The notes under the pieces were generated by a model, which saw only the letters and a list, made by a program, of their open reading frames with translations, did no database searches and was not told where the DNA came from. A program made the translations under genes and the position numbers. A DNA stretch of 64,000 nt from Lineus longissimus (lineage: Eukaryota; Nemertea; Pilidiophora; Heteronemertea; Lineidae). Below, in pieces: positions 44,554 through 53,691 of this stretch (position 1 is the stretch's first letter; the number at the start of each line of letters is the position of its first letter). The stretch spans positions 6,636,501 to 6,700,500 of the forward strand of contig NC_088313.1 of the NCBI RefSeq assembly GCF_910592395.1, written 5' to 3'.

Positions 44554-44562
44554 TATATAAAA
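44554..44562 (+). promoter_or_regulatory. TATA box of the secreted-protein gene
   Basis: TATATAAAA followed by GGGCTGG, about 120 bp upstream of the first in-frame ATG. Transcription would start about 30 bp further on, giving a short 5' leader. Confidence 0.65.
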
Positions 44563-44680
44563 GGGCTGGACTATTTCAATATATACACGGACCGGAAATA
44601 ATTGTTCTGTAACACAGGATCTATTAATTAAAGTATGATTTTGAAAGGGGACCATAACCGCATTGCATAGTTTAGCAGAG

Positions 44681-45932
44681 ATGAAAGTAATAAGAAAAGT
44701 TGCTGAAGAAATCATGAACTTATCAAAACACCTGGCTGGAATTGCAAATCACCACACCCTTGTATTTCTGCTGTCTCTCGGACTTATCCCGACTGTCGCT
44801 GTGGTCCCAAACTGCAAGGATCTGTATCTTCAGGGATACGAACCGACAGCTCTCCCCCACAGCTACGGCGGGTGGGTCAACATCTATTTGGCCGCTCCGC
44901 ACACGTTCAAAGAAGAAGGATATGTTATCGGATGGCAACTGTACAACAAGATCAACAGCGAAAAGTACTATGTGGATATATTCAGGCCCGTCCCTGGCGT
45001 TTCCAGGACGTTCGACCTGGTCCACTCAACAGAGGTAACCGACACTACCATCGGAAATAAGACATTTCTGTCGACACCCTTTAAGGTAACTGTCTACAAT
45101 GAATAGTCTACCACGACTTTTCCACTGTCGTCGCACGAATGCCCGTCACCTATGAATTTAGTGAAATAACCTAGTACTTACCATTATATCCCTGCACGCT
45201 CCTGGTTTTACATAATACTGTGTATATCTGTTATGTTTTTACAGGTTCAAGCAGGTGATCACACTGGCTTACACAGCGATGCCAGTTTGAATTACGGTTT
45301 GGCAATGCAGACTGGCGTCTCCTCGACCGATTGGCCAATGATTGGAACGCAGAAGTTCAGTAGCTATTTTGTCTTAACAAAAACGATTTATGTTGGAGGT
45401 GGTGTTAGTGGCAGGAAGATCGCCGTAAGGGCAATTGTAGTTAAAGACAATCGAGCGAAAGGTGAGGGCTTTGTCTTTTTTTAGTGCTACATTTTAATAT
45501 CTTACGCAGTTGTGTGATTCCACTGCATGTAATCAGGACATGTAAATGCAAGAAAACTTAATCAAAATGGTTCAATAACGGATAAAAACAGATATAAACC
45601 CCCTACAGTTCTAATATCGAGTATAAACTCTGGTTAATCTACTCACGGCGAGAGTAGTTTGTAAAGTGCACTTCTTAATTTCTTTACTTTCAGTTCCAGG
45701 TTGCCAACAACATTTCTTCAAACTTTTCAACCCAACTACCACTGCGGTCCGATTGATCCAATCGGAGACGTGCATCAATGAGATTCTGTGTTCGCAAGCC
45801 TGCATTAACCATCCAACGTGCAACGGATTAAGTTTTGATACATCCACACAGATTTGTTACTTTTACTTGGCCATTCAGACTATGACAACTCAACCTGTCC
45901 TTGCAAAACCGATATACGCGCAAATGAAATAA
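44681..45932 (+). CDS. Secreted protein with beta-rich domain and C-terminal PAN/apple-like region
   Basis: Three exons, 44681-45085, 45245-45461 and 45694-45932, joined at GTAACT and GTGAGG donors with TTTTTACAG and CTTTCAG acceptors (phases 0 and 1), give 286 aa with no interruption. The N terminus has a hydrophobic signal (HTLVFLLSLGLIPTVAVVPN). The first domain (about 50-215: YGGWVNIYLAAPHTF, VDIFRPVPGVSRTFDLVHST, VQAGDHTG) resembles an uncharacterised jelly-roll-like extracellular module in which VQAGDxxG is conserved. The last exon is cysteine-rich (C-x2-SQAC-x4-TCNGLSFDTSTQIC), fitting a PAN/apple-like fold. A second ATG (44714) would also give a signal peptide. AATAAA overlaps the stop codon. 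Likely an extracellular or mucus/immune-type protein; function unknown. Confidence 0.8.
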
Positions 45933-46204
45933 ACATACTCCGCGCAGTTATAGAAGCGTGACAAGGTGGTTCTACTATATTGTGTTTTGTCTCTGTGGAG
46001 AAATCCCGCATAAAATCTGACGTCAATAATTTAATTTGAAATCAGAGTGGAATAGAATTAACAAAAAGGTATGATTTTGGTGGCAGTTCGTTTCAATTCC
46101 CTGAAAATCTACTTGCGTTATATTTGTCGGTCTCCTCATCCTAAAGAAATGTATTCGTTGGATTCCTGGAATTTTCCTTAGGACTCGCACTACCAATCAT
46201 AATT
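45933..46204. other. 3' flank, nothing recognised
   Basis: Short AT-rich spacer between the secreted-protein gene and the old interspersed repeat. Confidence 0.4.
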
Positions 46205-47095
46205 AATGATACAGGGGGTTAATTAGTGGTCATCAGTTGACTTGGTGTGATTCAGTTATCAGTACATTGCTCGTCTTGCAAGTCACATAAATCTGAATGC
46301 ACCATGAGATAATTAGAGTTAGTGGCGACATATCGGGCAATATGAATAAAAGAGAGTATTTACTAGCTAGTAGAAGTAAGCAGTAAAAGCATCTACTTGT
46401 TAGTATATACTATAAGTAAAAGTAAATACTCCATTTCGTATGAATAAACTTTTACTTTTACATTGTACTTCAAAGCAGTTACTTCTACTCGACTAGTATG
46501 TACTTGTTGATGTCCTGAGCTCAGATCTTTCTTTGTTTCTCAGGTCACTTGGGATAATACTATGTATTGCAATGCGTTAGATGTTCCGTATTGTTTTTCA
46601 TAGATCATGTAAATAGATCAGGCACATCCTGAACTGTGTATATAGAAGGTCCAGGATTGAATAGAAATGTCAGATACTGAGGATTCTTTGGATTTATCTA
46701 CAAATGCGGCTTGTGACAAACAGGAAACCTTTGTCCAAATTCTGAAGGATAATGCAATTCTTTTGAGCAAGTCGCAAATACCCAGTGTAAAAAAAAGAAG
46801 GCACAAGCAATGGTGAATCTAATTGCCGAGTACCAGAGAAAAACTGGAATTAAAATGACTGACAAACAAATCTCCAAAACATTGAACAACATGAAAAACG
46901 ACGTTAAGGGGAAGGCTGACGTGACGAGGACTGGAAATCGCCCAATAAAGCTGAAAAATTGAGATAAGGTGCTTTTCGAACTGTTGGATGCCGAGTCAAA
47001 TCCATCTCTAAGTTGCACACCAAGTAAATATCAAATCCTGTCCAAATTAACCCTTTGTTGATTGTTATCTTAGAGAAACTGTAAACATTACAAAA

Positions 47096-47288
47096 CAGGG
47101 TGTCCCAGAATGTTCCATCATATTCTGAAATATCCCCATAAACAAGACTCGCTCCAGCAAACTCCAGCATTACGTGTAATCCAATTTCAAAGTCTAGCAG
47201 CTCAAGCCAGTCTCCTTTTGTACTTTAGAGTCGCGTTAATAAGGCAATTTCCAGGTGAGGAAGAACAAACGTAATCTGGGACACCCTG
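47096..47288. mobile_element. 193-bp MITE with CAGGGTGTCCCAGA ends
   Basis: CAGGGTGTCCCAGA on the left is exactly inverted on the right (TCTGGGACACCCTG). Non-coding. TA follows the right end but AA precedes the left. This type of terminus is typical of mariner-derived MITEs. Nested in the Harbinger Myb intron. Confidence 0.8.
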
Positions 47289-47430
47289 TAGAGGTGCAAG
47301 TTATGTGGGGTTAATTTCTGAAAATGATTAACATTAAAATCGGTATTGTTTTGGATCGGTAATTTATCTTTTCAACAGAAAATAGAGCAATTTAGTGGCA
47401 GGTAAATAAATCAAAATTCCCTTGATTGAT

Positions 47431-47548
47431 GTAGAATTAGTCAGGAGCCGTTGCAACTTTCCAGGGGTCAGCACTATCTATGGAATGGATTTTCATAATG
47501 CCGGCGCTGCCACAAGGAAAGTTACAACGGCTCATGACCGATTCTACA
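47431..47548. mobile_element. 118-bp MITE-like inverted repeat
   Basis: GTAGAATTAGTCAGGAGCCG and TTGCAACTTTCC on the left pair with GTAGAATCGGTCATGAGCCG and TTGTAACTTTCC from the reverse complement of the right. Non-coding. Second insertion in the same intron. Confidence 0.75.
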
Positions 47549-48129
47549 GTATGTATTTCTAATTTCAGGTGGCCTTGGTGTGTGCATAGGAACCAAGCGC
47601 TCAGCATCTCTGACTCTTTCTAGTGGAACAGCTGAAGAAACCACGAGTCGACCAACTTCACCCCATCCAGGTGTCTCAACTTCACCTCGAACCCAACGGA
47701 AAGTCAGAATCCCATCACCTCCACCACGAAAAAGCAAGACATGTACCCTGCCAGAGACGGACGAAACGGAAAATCTGTCGACACAGGAGCTACAACGCCT
47801 TGTTCTTCTTGAATAATTGAAATCGGTACGTCTACAGCAACAGCAAGCAACTGCTTCTCTGTCGGATTCTCTGTAGTTAGTGATGAAATATAAAATGAAA
47901 GCAGGGTTGAAATACGACGATGGATTTAATTTTTTGGCGTGGTGGTGCAGAAATGATGCATAGTAACCATTTTGAAACTTAAAAGGGTTGCTAGAAATTG
48001 CAGACAACGGGCAATTACAATTGTAACGTAATCTCAGGTTACTATCCATCATGTATGCACCTTCCACAAAATACTGTTAATAACACCAACTTAAGGTGGG
48101 TTAAATCAGTCTAATGTTCGAATCGTAAA

Positions 48130-48227
48130 CTAGTCATCCATTTCATGGATTATTTCGGCAAGCATTCTCCTCCTGTCTTGTCCCCGCTGGCGAATTCGTG
48201 CATCGTTATACTCCTCTCCATCATCAA

Positions 48228-48266
<39 letters not shown>

Positions 48267-49140
48267 TGTTGGCCTGGTTCTCTAGAAAGTCATCAGGATC
48301 CTGCAAGTATTTTGCCACGTTATGTAGCACAAAGCATGCTACAATCAAACTAGCAACTTTTCGCCAGGGTCTAGCCTGCTACAATCACACTAGCAACTTT
48401 TCGCAAGTTGTGTCGGACACGTTCCTGAAGAATTGGAAACCGCCTTTTCAGCTGGCCGAAGCATCTCTATTATAACCCGTTCCTTTGTAAACAAACGATT
48501 GAAAGATCGCTCAGTTGGCTGTTGTGGGTCTTTGAAAGGTGTCATTAACCAATGTGCTAATCCATATCCTTTATCCCCCCAGCAGAAGTGCATCCGTTCT
48601 GGAATTCTTCATGAATCTGCCAACAGAGTTCTTCCATATGCGACTATCGTGAACGGACCCTGGCCATTCAGCATCAACACTGGTAAACCTCTCACCACCA
48701 TCGCAAGTAGCTTGAACGTTAGTTAATTGATGCTGCTCCTTTCCGATTGATATATTCATCACCATTGCGCCCTGGTTTTAGTATCCTGATGTGTGTTCAG
48801 TCAAGTGCCCCTATTGCACACGGGATCTTGACTTTATCCTACCAAGCATCTTTTGCAGTTTGATTGTCACACTGGTCCTTAGGAAAGTTTATCCATAAAT
48901 CAGCCTTTTCAACAATCCGATTCAAAACTTTTGCAAAGGTTTTTGAAACTGTGGACTGATGAATCCCGATATCCTCACAGACACCTTGAAAGCCTGGGTC
49001 TCCCACATGTTGAAGGAACACTTCCACCTGCTGTTTTGTCGTTAGTGCACCACCTCTAGTTTCTCCTGTCGCATCATCTATAAAGTGTTCACCCATCCAA
49101 ATAACGTTTTCCTGATCAAAACGGTACAAATGTCAATATT
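48130..49140 (-). pseudogene. Harbinger transposase, broken
   Basis: Readable in pieces: N-terminal GICEDIGIHQSTVSKTF-like segment (about 48960), then GALD followed by a stop where the family has a residue before TH. Next come YINRKGAASINVQATCDG, GSVHDSRIWKNS, GDKGYGLAHWLMTPF with the second Asp and, in another frame, FTKERVIIE with the catalytic Glu. The end is IVACFVLHNVAKYLQDPDDF and a poly-Asp run encoded by an (ATC)n tract at 48229-48266. Short internal tandem duplication near 48330-48410 (ACTAGCAACTTTTCGC twice). Multiple frameshifts; inactive. Confidence 0.78.
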
Positions 49141-49924
49141 TTATATCCCGGTATGTTCGCCTTGGCTCATACACCTTTCTTTGGCGCGGAACTTGCATAA
49201 ATGCTGCCATTTTAGACATGTGTGTCTGGTCACTTTGGCTTTCAAGGTAGCTCTAGAGCTACCTTCAAAACCTGTAGTATTTATTAGGAAAACCTAAGTA
49301 AATACTTCACTTTATTCATACGGACTAGAGTATTTACTAGTTTTTGAGTAATTACTGGACTAGTAAATAGTACACACTTTTACTAATACTAAATACTATT
49401 TACTTGAAGTACTTACTTTAGTTTTATTCATACAGACAGCAGTAAATACTTCAAAAAGTGAAGTAAAAGTGAATACTTTTTTTATTCATATGGCCCATTG
49501 TTACTAATCTGATCAACCTAGCTCCTGTCTATATAGTCTCCCTTTAACAACAATTAAGAGCCGAAATACAAACCCAACAGGTTTGTAAATGCATTTAACT
49601 TATCGTTTAACACATTCGGTTTTCAAGTTTGGGTTAGAATACAGAATGTGTCCTCCAACAGCTCTGTCAAATGTTGAAATAACGATATCGGAGTTGAAAT
49701 CAAATTATCATGAAAATAAACATTTCATAATATCACGAAATTCATAATTTAGTTATTTTTGAAACTATGCTCACAAATGGACTAGTCTTTATGAATTCTT
49801 GGTTTTTGAGTGTGTTAATAACATTTGCAGCAACTAATGAATTTTGTTGAAGGACCAAAAAAACCACTTTGAGGAAAGTAAGATCTACAATGGCTAAAAG
49901 AAGTTAAAAATGAGGAAAAAAAAA

Positions 49925-50990
49925 CATTGAAGAAATTGAACTCAGAGAACTTAATAACTTACTTGGGTCGTTCTTAAGGCACTGAAGAAACCGGATGGAA
50001 AGCCATACGAACTAGATACCATGACAAGCCATCTCCGTGGCGTTGACAGCTACCTCAAGCCCAAAGGATATCCAGAAAACATTCTGGAATCCAAAATATT
50101 CAGACTTGCAAGAGACGTCTTGACCTCCTGCCAGAAAAGTGTAAAGACCTATGGGCTAGGCAATAAGCCCAATATATAAGACCGACGAGGCCCCATTTGA
50201 GACGGATGAAGAGTTGTTGTGGACAACGGACAATTGGGTTCGCATGATGGGCAGTCACTCCAAAGTACTGTGTGGTACTTTACAACTAAACTACTGGGAT
50301 TCCGGGGGAGGGATGAACCGCAGCAACTGAAGTGGGAAGGGGGGATATGGAACTGAAAACCGATAATGGGCAATGAATATCTATGGATTGCTGGGAGAAG
50401 CACGAAAGCCAATAATCGCACCACCAGGGCATTCAATCCCAAGATATGTGCAACAGCAAACAGTTGTAGATGCCCGATCAAGGCCTATAAGAAGTTCAAG
50501 ATTGAAACCCCAGATCGGCACCATTCTTTCTCCCAGTTCCATTCTTTCTCCCTGTTAACTTCAATGGTGCAGCTTGTTCTAAATGGTTCAGGGCAATGCC
50601 TATGGGTGGGAATACTCAGGCACAAATGATGCCCAGGATGGCCAAGAATGCCGGCCTCAAAGGCAAGTTCACAAGTCATTCAGTGAGAAAACCCACCTGC
50701 ACAGATCTTTTAAGGGAGTGTTTCACCTACTGTCATTCAGCAGTTGACAGGACATAAGAATGTCCAATCGATCTGCAACTATGCCATTGCAGATAAAAGC
50801 TCTGCTCTGCTATTGCTCAGGCGAGTCAAAAAAGGCCAAAACACGCATGAACAGACGATATCTAACATTCCCCTTCCATGTCCACAAACACAGATAGAAA
50901 ACCATTTCCGCAAACACAGACAGAAAACCAAACAGGTACGGAATCCGAATGGGAAACAATATGTGTTTTTCCCAGTCAGTATATGATGCA
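49925..50990 (+). pseudogene. Crypton-type tyrosine recombinase remnant
   Basis: The frame at about 49981-50178 reads KKPDGKPYELDTMTSHLRGV, DSYLKPKGYPENILESKIFR and YGLGNKPN, the N-terminal DUF3504-like domain of animal Cryptons. In other frames come LLGFRGRDEPQQLKW (with the first catalytic Arg), GLKGKFTSHSVRKPTCTDLL (HxxR) and LTGHKNVQSICNYAIADKSS (GHxN and the nucleophilic Tyr). The order and spacing fit tyrosine recombinases. At least three frameshifts and several stops make it inactive. No terminal repeats are expected for Cryptons, and I could not define the ends. Confidence 0.75.
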
Positions 50991-51565
50991 TCAAGTGAGC
51001 TTAATGTCAGGCCTAGAAAATGTGGTAAAGCCATCCGCTTTGGGATCAGCAGTAAATGACAATACTCAGGAGTCAAGTTGTATCTAATCCACTGAGCAAT
51101 CTATTCAACCATACAATCATAAACGGAGAAAATTTCACCAGCAATATTGGTAAGAATTAAATTTTAATGTTCACAACAATTGTTTTAATTGTGTATGTAC
51201 TATCTCTTGGACTGTGAAAACATTATATAAAACGATTTTTAACCTCATTGTATTTTATCTCGTTTCAGTATCACTGAAAACGTGAATGTCATGGAACACT
51301 GTGTGAACCTTGAAATATTTGTAACCAATATTGACACATCATTTTGTTTATCTTATTCTTAGTACTGGTACCACATTACTGTCAGTAATGTGGTAATTCA
51401 TGATACTGGCAAAACTTATATAGTAGGCCATGAATGCATGTATTTCTTGGGTTGACAGTTGAAACATGACATGACCACTATCGAGATGGTACTGTTCGGA
51501 AACTTTCGACCATTTTTCAGCGCTATACTTAAATGATATAAATGATTTATCATTGTTGCCACATT
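50991..51565. other. Intergenic, nothing recognised
   Basis: AT-rich spacer between the Crypton remnant and the third Harbinger element; one short palindrome ACTGACAGTAATGTGGT-like near 51375-51395. Confidence 0.4.
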
Positions 51566-52258
51566 GGGTGATATGAATAAAAACTAGTAAATGCTTTTAC
51601 TTCAGCATTTGCTTTTACTGAAAAGTAAATACTTCTGAACTACTAGTATTTACTAGTCTGAGGCCTGGGTTACCGACTCAAATTGATCCTCCACGTGAAT
51701 GTGATGAGGTAACAAGGGTGTTTTTAAAATAGTTCTTTTATTCCTGGGGACAGTAACGATAGGCCTTGTTTTGTAGTGCATAGAGTGAAACACAGAGGTG
51801 ATTCAGTCATTTTGTACTGGTCATTCTATCAGTCATGTTGGACACTGAAAGCCTCTCTCTTTCGGACTTTAATGATGAAGAAATTGCCGAAACGTCCGAA
51901 TGTAAACAGACGACTTTTGTCAGAATTGTGAAGGACTATCCGATTCTTCTGAGCAAGTCCCAAACTCCTGTCGTGAAGAAACAGAAGGCCGCAGCCATAG
52001 AAAAGTTGATCGCTGAATATCAACAACAAAGTGGCATCCACATGACGGAGAAGCAGGTCAAGAAAAAGTTGAACAACATGAAGACAGATTTGCGTACCAA
52101 GGCAGACAGAACCGCTACTGGGAATAAGCCAATTGAACTTAAGAAGTGGGAGGCAGATCTTCTTGATCTAATTGATGCAGAGTCCAATCCTACCCTGAGC
52201 GGTAACCCAGGTGGGTATTTCAAGCTCCGCGAACTTTCCAAGCCAACAGGGCTTGTTT
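51566..52258 (+). mobile_element. Left end of a third Harbinger element, truncated by a LINE
   Basis: Begins GGGTGATATGAATAAAA followed by the same AGTAAATACTT-rich subterminal zone as the element at 46335. Sequence ends abruptly at about 52258 where Tx1-like LINE sequence starts. The transposase side is missing. Confidence 0.7.
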
Positions 52259-52272
52259 CAAAGCTTCCGTGA
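51835..52272 (+). pseudogene. Harbinger Myb/SANT-like exon 1, fused to LINE sequence
   Basis: An open frame of 145 codons: MLDTESLSLSDFNDEEIAET, FVRIVKDYPILLSKSQTPVV, EKLIAEYQQQSGIHMTEKQV, KKLNNMKTDLRTKADRTATG and DLIDAESNPTLSGNPG. Homologous to the broken frame at 46667 but without stops. The last five codons run into the adjoining LINE. Exon 2 of the Myb gene is lost, so the protein is incomplete. MADF/Myb-like DNA-binding domain predicted at about residues 22-115. Confidence 0.7.
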
Positions 52273-53665
52273 GATCATCGAGCGTTAAGGGACTATCACA
52301 AGAGTTCCTGAGGTCTTCGGATAGTGTTGGTAGATCACGAAGCAAATGATCCTGAGCATCGGAATCAGTTGGCTCCTTTGCGAAGAGATTGGAGTAGTAA
52401 TCTTTTGCCATATCCCGTATGTCGTTGGGGTCAGTGACCACTTCTCCAGATTCCTTCCTCAGGTTAGAAATTGTCCTGTTTATGCCCTTCTTCTTTTCAA
52501 AGCTAAAGAAATAAGACGTTGATGCGTTAAAATGATGCAAGAACTGGAAACGTGACCGGACACATGCTCCGCGAATTTTCCTTTCCTTCAAAGTCTGAAG
52601 TAGCTGCTTTTTCTCCTCAAGCTCAGCTGTATCGGCCAAGTCAAGTGGCTTGGGAAGCAAGTCCAACCTATGAATCCCTTGATTTAGTTTGTTCTCCTCA
52701 GCAGCGGCTATTCTGTTCTTCCTTATGGAATGTTGCTTAGAGATCAACCTGAGCCGATTCTTTCCAATTTCCCACCAAAGAGAGAGAGAGTCATACTGGG
52801 TTTTGCAGGCTTGCCAAGATGTCCAAAAATCACGAACTTCCCTGCCATATGCAGTCTCAGAGAGGATATCAGTGTTCAGACACCAGTGTGGTGAAGGAAT
52901 TGACGTTTTGTTTGGTAACTGGATAAGAAGTTTTACCGGTGAGTGATCAGACCTGAAAGCTTTCAGGGTCTCCACTTGAGAAACGTGATTTGCAATGTAG
53001 TCTGAAACATAGAAACGATCAAGCCTCGCTGCGGAATTCCTTAGGTTCGTGCGACAGGACCATGTGAATTCAATCTTATCTGGATTTTTTGAACGCCAAA
53101 TGTCAATTAGCTCATGCTTATCGATGACGTCTCTCAAAGCATGACTCGAAGCAACGTTGGTTTCCTTGCCGCTCAGTCGGTCAAAACTAGGCGTAAGGGT
53201 ACAGTTATAATCACCACCCACAATGAAAGGATCATCGTTGTCTATGGAAGCGAGGTATGTACCAATTGTTTTATAAAACGCTATACGATCAGCCCCATTG
53301 TTGGGCGCGTAAACATTTAGGAAGTTGAGACCGTGTCCTTTGAAGGTACCGTGGATATGAATGCACCTACTAGCTACGGGATAATTGACCGAAACATCAT
53401 ACCCTAGCATCCTGGAAGAGAAGAGAATGGCTACTCCTCTAGCATTTATGGTTCCGTGAGAAAAATGAATAGTGCCACCCCAAGCAACGTTCCAAAATGC
53501 CTCATCTGCTGAGGAAGCGTGCGTTTCTTGTAAGAAGTAAACATCCGATTTGAGCAATTTTAAGAAGCTAAGGGTTTCTGCACGTTTTAATGAATCGTGG
53601 CAACCATTAACATTAGCCGAAATAACGGACAGAGACATAATCAAGACAACAACCAAACAAGCCAT
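52259..53665 (-). pseudogene. Tx1-like LINE ORF2, endonuclease half (copy B)
   Basis: Starts 26 nt after the ORF1 stop, at MACLVVVLIMSLSVISANVN. APE-type endonuclease motifs: SANVNGC, VYFLQETHAS, GRGVAILFSS-like NARGVAILFSS, NFLNVYAPNNG, IVGGDYNCTL (GDxN), RLDRFYVSDY and RSDHSPVKLL (SDH). A linker rich in KKQLLQTLKERKIRG follows and the frame runs into Harbinger sequence at the truncation point. The endonuclease itself has no stop and could fold, but without RT the copy cannot move. Confidence 0.8.
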
Positions 53666-53691
53666 TGGAAGATACGTAGGTAGATAGAAAG

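Larger units (their letters stand above)
46667..47878 (+). pseudogene. Harbinger Myb/SANT-like protein, broken
   Basis: Exon 1 (about 46667-47058) reads MSDTEDSLDLSTNA, KDNAILLSKSQIPSVKKRKA, YQRKTGIKMTDKQISKTLNN and LLDAESNPSLS, clearly homologous to the frame at 51835. It has an in-frame TGA near 46961, where the relative has KKWEADLL. A second exon from about 47571 (after TCTAATTTCAG) reads SLTLSSGTAEETTSRPTSP onward, with a TAA near 47815 and a terminal Gln-rich stretch. Two MITEs lie in the intron. Confidence 0.7.
46335..49496. mobile_element. Decayed PIF/Harbinger transposon, second family
   Basis: About 3.16 kb with ends GGGCAATATGAATAAAA and GGGCCATATGAATAAAA (reverse complement of the right). 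The subterminal regions are dense in AGTAAATACTT / AAGTATTTACT words in both orientations. It contains a Myb/SANT-like gene on the plus strand and a transposase on the minus strand, both broken. Target duplication is not clean (ATC left, ATT right). Confidence 0.8.
46205..49740. repeat. Old interspersed repeat, copy 2, split by a Harbinger element
   Basis: 46205-46334 and 49497-49740 match copy 1 (32341-32684 plus 35626-35680) in order and orientation. The copy 1 sequence GCGACTTATTGTTAC is uninterrupted at the point where copy 2 carries the 3.2-kb insertion, so copy 1 serves as the empty site. Confidence 0.75.

Noticed and set aside
44663-44680. Upstream TTG as the start of the secreted-protein gene
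   Set aside because: A true ATG follows at 44681, with a second at 44714 directly before the signal peptide; TTG initiation is unlikely in an animal gene.
47522-48067. 181-codon minus-strand frame
   Set aside because: Antisense shadow of the second exon of the broken Harbinger Myb-like gene; composition is Ser/Arg-rich without domains.
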